Shown: piece by piece, positions 54,379-62,904 of the stretch
Numbering within the stretch: position 1 is the first letter of the stretch
Layout of the letters: each line of letters opens with the position of its first letter
Source of the DNA: Gammaproteobacteria bacterium
GTDB taxonomy: Bacteria; Pseudomonadota; Gammaproteobacteria; GRL18
NCBI GenBank assembly: GCA_016744995.1
Contig: JADGDG010000009.1
Location: forward strand, 1 to 64,000
Direction: 5' to 3'
DNA: 64,000 bases
The notes under the pieces: model-generated
What the model saw: only the letters and a program-made list of their open reading frames with translations
Databases searched by the model: none
Told to the model about the DNA's origin: nothing
Made by a program: the position numbers and the translations under genes

Positions 54379-56403
54379 TTATGTCTTATCATCAGCATCA
54401 GAATGCTCGGGTTTGCTATTAACAGGAAAGAGGGCATTTATTGTGCCAAGAACAAGGGGGGACTGACTTATCAACATGGTGGTAAGCATACCAAAGTGTA
54501 AAAATAATACGCCATTGAGTGCGATTACATTAGGTACTATATTCAGAACAAGGCTTCTGGATAAGTTTTTATCAAGTTTCTTTGATAGCACCATCAGATC
54601 GGGAATATGCCCCAGATCCCCATCCATGAGAACAACCTGGGCAACATCTGTTGCAATAGTTGATGCGCCGCTTAAAGAGATGGAAATATCAGCCTGTTCC
54701 ATGGCTATAGTATCGTTTACACCATCTCCGACAATAGCCACTTTTTTCCCTGCTTTCTGTGATCTCTTGACTATTTCAGCCTTTTCCTCCGGCAGAGTGT
54801 CATAAAAATAGTTATCCATTCCCAGACTATCGGCTAATGCCTGGGTTGGTAATTTATGATCGCCGGATACAATTGCCATACACTTGATACCGTTTTGTTT
54901 TAGCAGCTGAATGGCCTTTGTTGCTTCTGGCCGGACAACAGTATGTATTTCAATAATGCCCTGCAGTTTTGAATCAATTGCCAGCATAATGACCGAATGC
55001 CCTGTGGCAAGTGCATTATCTATCTTTTTATGCATTTCTTTTGCTATTTCAACATCTTTCATCTGCATGAAGCGGCTACTGCCAATCTGGATGGTTTTGC
55101 CATCAATCTCAACTGAAATGCCATAACCAATATCGTAGCTGGAGTCTTCTATTTCAGGCAATAGCATCTGCCTGTTTTCTGCCTTTTTAAGAATGGCTCT
55201 GGCAATGGGATGTACTGATTTTTGTTCAGCGGCGGCGGCATAAAAAAGGATGTCATCCTCGCTATAATGCTCATCACAAAGGATAATCTCTCCAACTTCG
55301 GGAATATCCTGGGTGAGTGTTCCGGTCTTATCAAAGATAATTGCATCTATATTGGTTAATTCTTCAAGAACGTGTCCATCTTTAATCAGAATGCCATTTT
55401 CAAGCGCAATATTAAGATAGTTGAGTGTGCCCAGAGGTGCGACCACCCTGATGGTATTGGCAATATGGCAGTAAAGAATACCCACGCTAGCAACGGGCCC
55501 TAAAAATGGCCAGCTCAGGAATGCCAATGCCAGCACGGGTGTGGTAAAGGAATCTGCCCACTTTTCCCCTTTCAGTGCCTGGCTGCTCTGAAAATCAATG
55601 GAGTGATTAATGATTTCAGCGATTTTGGCAACGATGGTTTCCTGCCCTGACTTTTCCATGCGAATATGGACTTGGCCCGACAATACCATCGTTGATGCAA
55701 ATACCCTGTCCCCCACTGTTTTGTCAGCAGGCTGGGCTTCTCCTGTTAATACTTTCTGGTCAACTGCAGCTATGCCATTAGTCACAATGCCATCCACAGG
55801 AATAATATCACCCGCGTCAACAACAAGGATGTCATTTTCCTTTACCTGATCAATGGGCCGCTGTACCTCAGAACCATTTTTTAAAATCCAAACCTTATCG
55901 GGTTGTTGACTCAATACATCGATCAGTTGTCTTTTGGATCTTTCCTTGGTATTACTTAGAATATATTTTGAGCAATGCAATAAACCAATACCCACAGATG
56001 CGGAGGCATAGGCACCTAAGCCAAGCATCATCATGTCTGCAATGCTATAAAGGACATAGCCATCAACTTTTTTATCTTTTATCAGTGATTTTTCTGTCTG
56101 TCTGAGATAGGGGATAGCTACATAGCTGAAGACCAGAATACTGGCTATGCTTAAAGGCGGATAAAAAGATCGGGCGGTTGCAAGTCCTATGGATACGCCG
56201 CTCATAAGCACATAGTGTTTATTTTTCTTATTTTCCTCCGTTTTATCAAGCAGCAGATCTCCCGGCACGACTTCAAGCTCTTCCCCCAGTGCGGTCTTTT
56301 TAGCAGCTTTGTTATGGGGTAAATGGGAACTGTTTTTCTGGTAATGTTCATGAAGTCTTACCAAAGTATAGGTTACAAAAACTGTAGTTAAGCCAAATAC
56401 CAT
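54379..56403 (-). CDS. Divergent P1B-like P-type ATPase, copy 5
   Basis: 674 residues; ATG at 56403 with AAGGAAA upstream. Motifs: LTGEAQPADK, FDKTGTLTQD (Asp about 358), SVHPIARAIL and VGDGVNDTIAM. The helix before DKTG reads RVVAPLGTLNYLN and the final helix ends TINALFPVN. No HMA domain. By eye it is closest to copy 3 (shared GTLNYL, GEKWA, LKKAE-type stretches). It is convergent with the Ntn-hydrolase-fold gene. The upstream region holds CATATATAGCTATAG about 55 bases before the start, similar to the TATATAT boxes of other island promoters. Confidence 0.9.
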   Translation of the reverse strand: MVFGLTTVFVTYTLVRLHEHYQKNSSHLPHNKAAKKTALGEELEVVPGDLLLDKTEENKKNKHYVLMSGVSIGLATARSFYPPLSIASILVFSYVAIPYLRQTEKSLIKDKKVDGYVLYSIADMMMLGLGAYASASVGIGLLHCSKYILSNTKERSKRQLIDVLSQQPDKVWILKNGSEVQRPIDQVKENDILVVDAGDIIPVDGIVTNGIAAVDQKVLTGEAQPADKTVGDRVFASTMVLSGQVHIRMEKSGQETIVAKIAEIINHSIDFQSSQALKGEKWADSFTTPVLALAFLSWPFLGPVASVGILYCHIANTIRVVAPLGTLNYLNIALENGILIKDGHVLEELTNIDAIIFDKTGTLTQDIPEVGEIILCDEHYSEDDILFYAAAAEQKSVHPIARAILKKAENRQMLLPEIEDSSYDIGYGISVEIDGKTIQIGSSRFMQMKDVEIAKEMHKKIDNALATGHSVIMLAIDSKLQGIIEIHTVVRPEATKAIQLLKQNGIKCMAIVSGDHKLPTQALADSLGMDNYFYDTLPEEKAEIVKRSQKAGKKVAIVGDGVNDTIAMEQADISISLSGASTIATDVAQVVLMDGDLGHIPDLMVLSKKLDKNLSRSLVLNIVPNVIALNGVLFLHFGMLTTMLISQSPLVLGTINALFPVNSKPEHSDADDKT

Positions 56404-57168
56404 TTTTGAATTTCCTTATAGATCAGGTAGCTTTACAATAGTATATTTCTTTACCCATATATAGCTATAGCCTTGTCCAATAGCAAAACCCGGCTCAGTG
56501 AAGTAATTTAGTAGCTATAAATAGATCTCAAATTTACATTTTTTCTGCCTGATAATTGAAAAAGAGTGAGTCCATGAGCAAATAGTTTAAACACTGCTCT
56601 AAAAGATTAAATCAAGGACTGACAATGAAACTATAGATGCTTTGTACTGTGATGTCGATGATTTTAACCAACAATGAGCAATTGAAATCTATTTCTTAAA
56701 TTGAGCATGCCAGACATCATAGTGTACATGGTTTTATATTCAATTTAATGACTTCACTGATAGTCTGCTGGCATAAAGAGGCAAGTCTGCAATAACGGTT
56801 AGTGTTAATGATATGAAAATATTAACTATTCCATAAAATTTTAAGACTTTCCTTAGCCAGAACTGAGCTTGTTTTCTAGTAAGCTTGGCAACAGCTGCTT
56901 CTACTATTGCTTTTATACATTCATTTAATCGTATATAGACTAATTGATTTTAATCATATAGACTATGATGCTTACCCAGAAACAATGTGTGCTGCTGCAA
57001 TCAGCTCGTCCCTGATTTATTAACTCACTATTCTCGGGCAAGCGCAGCTTGTTCAATAGAGAAAGTCCGTTCAATAGAAAACAGGTTACGCAGTCACATA
57101 ACTATTGTACTGTTGTATATGGAAACCATGTATTTACGAATACGGTTTTAAAAGTAAGGGTTACTTTC
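56404..57168. other. 765-bp intergenic region with transposase debris
   Basis: 56627-56677 reads ETIDALYCDVDDFNQQ then stop, resembling the start of IS982-type transposases (LFCxxDDF). The rest is AT-rich and contains TCGTATATAGACTAATTGAT and ATCATATAGACTATGATGC boxes near 56930-56970, likely promoter sequence for the genes starting at 57169. Confidence 0.35.
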
Positions 57169-57525
57169 ATGCTTGAAAACAGTGTTGTTCAGATAAGCAC
57201 CGCTAAATTAATGGGTGTGTCATTGTTGCCCAGCTCTATACTGCTGGTGAGTGGGATCATTATCTGGCGGATCTGGTATAACAGGCAGTCATGTCTGCAG
57301 ACCAAAACAGATGTGTTGAATGATGAACTCAGGCAGATCAAGAAGCAAATGGCGGATCTGCAAACGGCAAAAAATAAGTCCGGATCTGATGAGTCCATGC
57401 AGACAGTAAACATGTCTTCTGCTGCACAACAAACTCGCCAAAAGACTGGTCAAAGTCCTGGAGGAATGGGACTATTTGAATATCTGATTGAAGATAATAT
57501 CCAATTGCGGCAATCGACTTCTTAG
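57169..57525 (+). CDS. Small TM plus coiled-coil protein, copy B
   Basis: 118 residues from the ATG at 57169; an in-frame start at 57049 would add a non-conserved 40 residues. One membrane helix (LPSSILLVSGIIIWRIWY), then a coiled coil (QTKTDVLNDELRQIKKQMAD) and a polar Ser/Gln tail ending near EYLIEDNIQLRQSTS. Clearly paralogous to the protein at 20563, whose tail is shorter. It ends 61 bases before the MamK-like gene, in the same direction, so it may anchor or organise that filament at a membrane. Confidence 0.78.
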   Translation: MLENSVVQISTAKLMGVSLLPSSILLVSGIIIWRIWYNRQSCLQTKTDVLNDELRQIKKQMADLQTAKNKSGSDESMQTVNMSSAAQQTRQKTGQSPGGMGLFEYLIEDNIQLRQSTS

Positions 57526-57586
57526 GTATTTGCTTCTGGCTAAGAGCTTTTGATTAATTATATTTTATGGTGGTATTGATACAGAG

Positions 57587-58600
57587 ATGACAACTTCAAC
57601 TATTTATCATATTGGTATTGACCTGGGTACCAGTCAATCTTCTATTGTTACTTCAACCGGCAAACGGCTTTCTACAAAAACCTGTGTAGGTCATCCCAAA
57701 GACATTATTTCACAAAAGCGCTTGAATAAAACTCATTTATTGGGTGAGGAAGCTTTAAAAAACCGTCTTTCACTGGATCTTGTCTGGCCACTGGCTGATG
57801 GGGTTGTGCGTGATGATGCGGTCGCAAAAGAAGCGACACAGTTGATCTTAAAAGACTTGATTCAGCAAACATTGCCCAATCTGGAGAAACAAGATAAGGT
57901 CTATGCCACTATTGGTGTGCCAGCCCTTGCAAGCGTGCAGGATAAGAAAACCATTATCAGTATTACTAAAGACTTTATCGACAAAATATTAGTTGTCAGT
58001 GAACCTTTTGCCGTTGCTTATGGTATTGACCGTTTTGATGAATGTCTGATTGTAGATATTGGTGCAGGAACCACTGATTTATGTCGCATGTCGGGTTCAA
58101 TACCTGGAGAGGATGATCAGCGTTCACTAACCGAGGCAGGTAATTTTCTGGATCAGGCGATCACCGATGCGATCCATCAACAATATCCTGATGTACAGTT
58201 AACGCCTCAAATCATTAAGGGAATTAAAGAAAAGCATGGTTATGTTTCCAATAATAATGATCCTGCTATTGTTAGCCTGACCAAAAAAGGACAGCCTGGT
58301 TCCTATGATATTACTGAAATACTCCACAAGAGTTGTCTGAAGCTATCGGATACCATTGGTCAGGCAGTGCAATCGCTGGTAGCTGATTTTGATCCTGATT
58401 TTCAAGAGATCTTACGCCACAATATCATTGTAGCTGGTGGCGGCTCTCGTCTGATGGGTATTGAAAAAGCAATAGAAAAAAGCCTGGATAATTATGGCGG
58501 CGGCAAAGCAAGCTGTATTCAGGATGTTGAATTTTGTGGTGCCAATGGCTGTCTGAAGATGTGTCAGGAAATGCCTGAAAATTACTGGGATAAGATTTAA
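57587..58600 (+). CDS. MamK-like bacterial actin (filament protein)
   Basis: 337 residues, close to MamK length (about 350). The actin/Hsp70 ATPase motifs are complete: phosphate-1 IGIDLGTSQSS (9-19), phosphate-2 IVDIGAGTTDLC (Asp about 157) and adenosine motif IVAGGGSRLMGIE. Beyond these, stretches match magnetosome MamK specifically: VGHPKDIISQK (MamK VGYPKDVIGLK), LDLVWPLADGVV (LDLRYPLQDGVL), TIGVPALAS (VIGVPARAS), VVSEPFAVAYGID (VVSEPFMVGYGLD), GSIPGEDDQRSLTEAGNFLD (GTVPGPEDQVTLTKAGNYLD) and the C-terminal MPENYWDKI (LPPQYWCQL). MamK filaments align magnetosome organelles. No other mam gene is recognised here. Neighbours: the TM/coiled-coil protein just upstream and a small protein downstream. 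Confidence 0.87.
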   Translation: MTTSTIYHIGIDLGTSQSSIVTSTGKRLSTKTCVGHPKDIISQKRLNKTHLLGEEALKNRLSLDLVWPLADGVVRDDAVAKEATQLILKDLIQQTLPNLEKQDKVYATIGVPALASVQDKKTIISITKDFIDKILVVSEPFAVAYGIDRFDECLIVDIGAGTTDLCRMSGSIPGEDDQRSLTEAGNFLDQAITDAIHQQYPDVQLTPQIIKGIKEKHGYVSNNNDPAIVSLTKKGQPGSYDITEILHKSCLKLSDTIGQAVQSLVADFDPDFQEILRHNIIVAGGGSRLMGIEKAIEKSLDNYGGGKASCIQDVEFCGANGCLKMCQEMPENYWDKI

Positions 58601-58663
58601 GCCCGGCTGTTATTAGTAGTTGTTAATTAGGGTAATGGCAAAACAAACAAGGCAACATGCTAT

Positions 58664-58909
58664 ATGGCACACACATTCAAGGTATTGATTAATAATGACC
58701 TTTCTTCTACTCTCAAGAAAGTAGAAAAAGCTATTGTTGAAAATGGTGGAAAGTTCAAGGGTGATACTAATAAAGGGGAATTTTCTGGCAAGATCAAAGG
58801 TAATTATGTTGTCTTCTCTAAAGATAAAGTCAAAATTACAATTACCAGGAAACCTTTTGTTGTACCCAGTAGAAAAATCGAATCAGCCATACGGGAATAT
58901 TTTACCTGA
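58664..58909 (+). CDS. Small 81-aa beta-rich protein
   Basis: The pattern of an N-terminal helix (STLKKVEKAIVENGG), a Gly-rich strand pair (GEFSGKIKGNYVVFSKDKVK), ITITRKPFVVPSR and a final helix (KIESAIREYFT) resembles small proteins of the polyhydroxyalkanoate-granule-associated family (PF09650-like). The resemblance is modest. It follows the MamK-like gene by 63 bases in the same direction and could be co-transcribed. Confidence 0.55.
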   Translation: MAHTFKVLINNDLSSTLKKVEKAIVENGGKFKGDTNKGEFSGKIKGNYVVFSKDKVKITITRKPFVVPSRKIESAIREYFT

Positions 58910-59110
58910 TACCGCTCCTCACCTGTAAGATAAGAGAACCAGTATAAGCAATATCTTCTCGGTGAAGAAAAACTGGCAGACATGGGGATACTTGATAAAA
59001 GCACGGTTGCGGGCAACGTATACAGTTCATCAATGCATTTCATTTCTGTAACAATCTCAGTCCAAAATGCCATACAAAACAGGTCACCGGGTACTGGTTA
59101 AAAAATTATT

Positions 59111-59269
59111 TTGGAAAAAATCGATAAAAATATTTGTTTAATGCAATATAGCTATGGTTCAGGCTGGCGCAGTGCATCGGGCTCCACTTACTTAATCAGT
59201 GGGTTGGTGCGTGAATTATTTACTGTCCACCTGTTTCATGCGCAGCTCAATCAATACAGGAAATTATAA
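59111..59269 (+). pseudogene. selD 5' remnant coupled to the SelD fusion gene
   Basis: A 52-codon frame beginning LEKIDKNICLMQYSYGSG matches the start of the intact SelD ([18 protein letters not shown]) and then diverges exactly at the active-site Cys (GSGWRSAS instead of GSGCGCK). Its TAA overlaps the ATG of the fusion gene (TAATG), so it may act as a coupled leader. A second piece of the same lost gene lies on the far side of the fusion gene at 61536. Confidence 0.7.
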
Positions 59270-61530
59270 TGCACACTCAATCGCCCGTTGTTAAGGATCT
59301 GGTTCTGGTCGGTGGCGGCCACGCCCATGTGACCATATTGAAGCGTCAGGGTATGAAACCGGTTCCAGGCTTACGCATCACCCTGATAACACGAGACATC
59401 CATACACCTTATTCCGGCATGCTGCCTGGATACATCGCAGGTCATTATGACTATGATGATTGTCATATTGATCTGGGGCCCTTGGCCCAGTTTGCCGGGG
59501 CAAGGCTTTATCATGCTGAAGTGGACCAGCTGGATATTAAAAATAAACAAATTCATGCCCCCGGACGTCCCCCTATATCCTATGATCTGCTGTCTATTAA
59601 TACTGGTTCCCGGCCCAGCAGCATTGAAGTTCCTGGAGTGGATGAATTTGCGCTTGCGGCGAAACCTATTGATATCTTTTTACAGAAATGGGAGCGTTTG
59701 ATTGAACGCACTCAATCGACTACGGGAACATTTCGCGTGGTAGTCGTCGGCGGTGGTGCAGGCGGAGTCGAGCTGGCGCTGTCCACCCAGCATCGGTTGC
59801 AGAAAGTGCTAAAAGATGCCGGGCAGGATCCAACGCGTCTGCACTATACCCTGCTGGCAAAAAGTGACAATATCATGTTTGCCCATAATGACGGTGTGCG
59901 CAAACGCTTTGAACGGATCTTTGCTGAACGCAATATTACAATTAAAACCAGAACTGAAGTGACCGAAGTAACTTCAGACAGGGTGATCCTGCAGAATGGT
60001 GAGTCCATGCATGCAGATGCAGTCATCTGGGTGACCACCGCCTCGGCACCCGATTGGCCAGCTGAAGCCGGGCTGGAGGTTGATGATGCGGGCTTTATCA
60101 AGGTAGATGCCAATCTGCAATCCCTGTCACATGAAGGTATCTTTGCCGCAGGTGATGTCGCATCATTGCCCGATCCAAGGCCTAAATCGGGCGTATTTGC
60201 AGTGCGCCAGGGTCCGGTGCTGTCGGATAATGTTCGGGCTGCCGCAACCGATCACCGCTTACGCCCTTATCGCGCACAGAAAAACTTTCTCGGGCTGATC
60301 AGCACCGGGGATAAATATGCCATTGCATCACGTGGCAACTGGTCTTATGAGTCGGCCTGGCTATGGCAATACAAGAATTGGATCGATGTAGGCTTCATGG
60401 CCAAATTCAATGAACTGCCGGAAATGGAAGAAGGCGACAGCCAGCCAAAACTGGCCTCGGGAATTGCCGATGCGGAAGCCATCAAGGAACTCTCAACACT
60501 GGCCATGCGCTGCGGCGGCTGCGGCGCAAAAGTTGGTGCCACCATATTGTCCCGGGTTATGCAGCGCTTACCCGATGAACAACGCGATGATGTCTTGATT
60601 GGCCGTGACTCACCTGATGATTGCGCCATGCTGGCGGTTCCTCAAGGCAAGGTCATGGTGCAAAGCGTTGACTACTTCCGCGCATTTATTGATGACACCT
60701 ATACCTTTGGTGCCATAGCAGCCAACCATGCATTAGGCGATGTCTTTGCCATGGGCGCTGAAGCCCAGTCGGTGCTGGCTATTGCCACCGTACCCTATGG
60801 CCGCGAACGAGTGGTTGAAGAAACCCTGTACGATGTTATGGCTGGTGCCATGTCTATCGTACAACCAACCGGGGCTGTGCTCGTCGGCGGTCACTCCAGT
60901 GAAGGTGCGGAGCTGGCATTCGGTCTCACCGTAAATGGCATTATTGACCCCAATAAGGTATGGAGAAAAAGTGGCCTGCAGCCGGGTGATGCTATTATAC
61001 TGACCAAGGCTGTTGGTACCGGCACTTTGTTTGCGGCAGAGATGCGAGGCAAGGCAAAAGGTCGCTGGGTAGATGCTGCCATACAGTCGATGCTGTTATC
61101 CAACCAGCAAGCGGCGGGATGTCTGCAAAGCTTTGATGCAACTGCCTGCACCGACCTGACTGGTTTTGGCATTATTGGTCACCTGATAGAAATGACCAAA
61201 GCATCCCAGGTGGATGCAGAGATATATATGGATGCATTGCCGCTTCTTGATGGTGCCATGGACACGGTCAGGGCCGGTATACTGTCATCGCTGCAACCTG
61301 CGAACCTACGATTACGGCGTGCGGTGCAGGACATTGAAGCAGCGTCAAAACATCCGGCTTTTCCACTACTGTTTGATCCGCAAACAGCCGGTGGTTTGCT
61401 GGCGGGCGTGCCTGCGGACAAGGTTGATGATTGTGTAGAAAAGTTGCGCGCTATTGGCTATTGGGATACGCAGGTAATAGGACAGATTAAAACTCTGTCT
61501 GAAGATCAGGCGCCAATCAAGATCTGCTGA
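59269..61530 (+). CDS. selD: NAD(P)H-dehydrogenase-like / SelD fusion (selenophosphate synthase)
   Basis: 753 residues. Residues 1-385 form a two-Rossmann flavoprotein (LVLVGGGHAHVTILK, VVVVGGGAGGVELALSTQHR, GIFAAGDVASLPDPRP) of the type fused to SelD (TIGR03169-like). Residues 400-750 are selenide, water dikinase: CGGCGAKVGATILSRV (Cys418 and Lys421 correspond to E. coli Cys17 and Lys20), DCAMLAVP, VDYFRAFIDDTYTFG, ANHALGDVFAMGA, GGHSSEGAELAFGL, LTKAVGTGTLF and FDPQTAGGLLAGV. SelD makes selenophosphate from selenide and ATP; the flavoprotein may supply reduced selenium. GC content is clearly higher than that of its neighbours, suggesting transfer. It is flanked by two selD remnants. Confidence 0.9.
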   Translation: MHTQSPVVKDLVLVGGGHAHVTILKRQGMKPVPGLRITLITRDIHTPYSGMLPGYIAGHYDYDDCHIDLGPLAQFAGARLYHAEVDQLDIKNKQIHAPGRPPISYDLLSINTGSRPSSIEVPGVDEFALAAKPIDIFLQKWERLIERTQSTTGTFRVVVVGGGAGGVELALSTQHRLQKVLKDAGQDPTRLHYTLLAKSDNIMFAHNDGVRKRFERIFAERNITIKTRTEVTEVTSDRVILQNGESMHADAVIWVTTASAPDWPAEAGLEVDDAGFIKVDANLQSLSHEGIFAAGDVASLPDPRPKSGVFAVRQGPVLSDNVRAAATDHRLRPYRAQKNFLGLISTGDKYAIASRGNWSYESAWLWQYKNWIDVGFMAKFNELPEMEEGDSQPKLASGIADAEAIKELSTLAMRCGGCGAKVGATILSRVMQRLPDEQRDDVLIGRDSPDDCAMLAVPQGKVMVQSVDYFRAFIDDTYTFGAIAANHALGDVFAMGAEAQSVLAIATVPYGRERVVEETLYDVMAGAMSIVQPTGAVLVGGHSSEGAELAFGLTVNGIIDPNKVWRKSGLQPGDAIILTKAVGTGTLFAAEMRGKAKGRWVDAAIQSMLLSNQQAAGCLQSFDATACTDLTGFGIIGHLIEMTKASQVDAEIYMDALPLLDGAMDTVRAGILSSLQPANLRLRRAVQDIEAASKHPAFPLLFDPQTAGGLLAGVPADKVDDCVEKLRAIGYWDTQVIGQIKTLSEDQAPIKIC

Positions 61531-61535
61531 TTAGA

Positions 61536-61620
61536 GCAGCAAGTCATCGAAGGTGGACGCAAACCTGTCAGGATGCAGGTTTTGCTCTGCCGGGTGGTCA
61601 CAGGAATTGCTGGTATTGCT
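61536..61620 (+). pseudogene. Internal selD remnant
   Basis: GCAGCAAGTCATCGAAGGTG, GACGCAAACCTGTCAGGATG and the following GGTGGTCACAGGAATTGCTG match the intact selD near 62140-62270 with small deletions. With the 5' remnant at 59111 it brackets the fusion gene. The rest of 61621-61779 is AT-rich promoter sequence for selD (GATATACTAAATA). Confidence 0.8.
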
Positions 61621-61779
61621 TAAAAAACTATTAATTTATTGCTCTCATGAGAAACTTTACTATTCACACCGGGTATTTCTTTATCACTCAAAGAACTCGT
61701 CATACATACGCTAAATAAGATATACTAAATACGTCTTGTGCTCTAAATTATAAAAAAGCAATCAGGAGAAGGTTTAACT

Positions 61780-62835
61780 ATGAAAGAAATAGATGAAAAC
61801 ATTTGTTTAACGCAATATAGTCATGGCTCAGGCTGTGGTTGTAAAATATCCCCCGCTGTTCTTGACGTCATTCTTAAGACACAACTAACCCCCCAACTGG
61901 ATAGTGCATTGCTGGTAGGGAACAGTTCCAGGGATGATGCTGCTGTTTACGATCTGGGCAATGGCACTGCAGTTATTAGTACCACTGACTTTTTTATGCC
62001 CATTGTAGATGATCCCTTTATATTTGGGCAAATTGCAGCGACCAATGCCATTAGTGATGTTTATGCCATGGGCGGTAAACCGCTGTTAGCTATTGCTATC
62101 TTTGGCTGGCCTATTGATAAACTGCCTCCTGAAGTTGGGCAGCAAGTTATCGAGGGTGGACGCAAAGCCTGTCAGGATGCAGGAATTCCTCTGGCGGGTG
62201 GTCATAGTATTGATTCTCCCGAGCCTATCTTTGGCCTGGCGGTAACAGGAATTGTTGATATTGATCAGCTCAAGCAGAATGATACCGCAAAGGCCGGGGA
62301 TCACATCTATCTCACCAAGCCCCTTGGTATTGGCATACTCACTACAGCCCAAAAGAAGCACAAGCTTAAAGCTGAAGATTTAAGTGTCGCCACAGAAGCC
62401 ATGTGCCAGTCAAATAAAATCGGTAGTCGTCTGGCCGCTATCCCAGGTGTTAATGCGCTTACGGATGTTACTGGATTTGGGCTGGCAGGGCACCTGCAGG
62501 AAGTCTGTGCAGGCAGTCACCTGCATGCAGAAATCAATTTTAACAGCCTTCCCTTACTGCCTAATGTAAATGAATATCTGGATATGGGCTGCTCTCCTGG
62601 CGGTACACAACGTAATTTTGACAGCCATGGAAAATCTTTTGGGGAAATGACACAACGGCAACGTGAAATTCTTTGTGATCCACAAACCAGTGGCGGTTTG
62701 CTGGTAATGGTGAGTGACGAGAGTCAGGATGAGTTTCTAAAAATCACTCGTGATAATGGTCTGGATCTAAAACCTATCGGGCAAATGCTGGCAGCAAAAG
62801 ATGATACTCAGGGTGTTCTTATCACTGTGATCTGA
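61780..62835 (+). CDS. selD: Selenide, water dikinase SelD (stand-alone)
   Basis: 351 residues, full SelD length. The N-terminus [20 protein letters not shown] carries Cys19, Cys21 and Lys22 (E. coli Cys17, Cys19 and Lys20); it uses Cys, not selenocysteine. Later motifs: [93 protein letters not shown] and [22 protein letters not shown] lies before the ATG. It is a paralogue of, not a duplicate of, the fused SelD. The two may serve different selenium pathways, one of them possibly SenC-like for selenoneine, since a SenB-like gene follows convergently. Confidence 0.94.
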   Translation: MKEIDENICLTQYSHGSGCGCKISPAVLDVILKTQLTPQLDSALLVGNSSRDDAAVYDLGNGTAVISTTDFFMPIVDDPFIFGQIAATNAISDVYAMGGKPLLAIAIFGWPIDKLPPEVGQQVIEGGRKACQDAGIPLAGGHSIDSPEPIFGLAVTGIVDIDQLKQNDTAKAGDHIYLTKPLGIGILTTAQKKHKLKAEDLSVATEAMCQSNKIGSRLAAIPGVNALTDVTGFGLAGHLQEVCAGSHLHAEINFNSLPLLPNVNEYLDMGCSPGGTQRNFDSHGKSFGEMTQRQREILCDPQTSGGLLVMVSDESQDEFLKITRDNGLDLKPIGQMLAAKDDTQGVLITVI

Positions 62836-62904
62836 CCCTGAATTTCAACTATGAACAGAGAATGCATGGAGTTGTAGCTTCAGATGTAAAACCAGCATCT
62901 GGTA

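Noticed and set aside
57049..57168. Longer start of the TM/coiled-coil protein copy B
   Set aside because: The extra 40 residues have no counterpart in its paralogue at 20563, which begins MFENTAIK where this one has MLENSVVQ.
61780..61845. Selenocysteine (TGA) codon at the SelD active site
   Set aside because: The active-site codons are TGT/TGC-type Cys (GCGC), and no in-frame TGA occurs in either selD.
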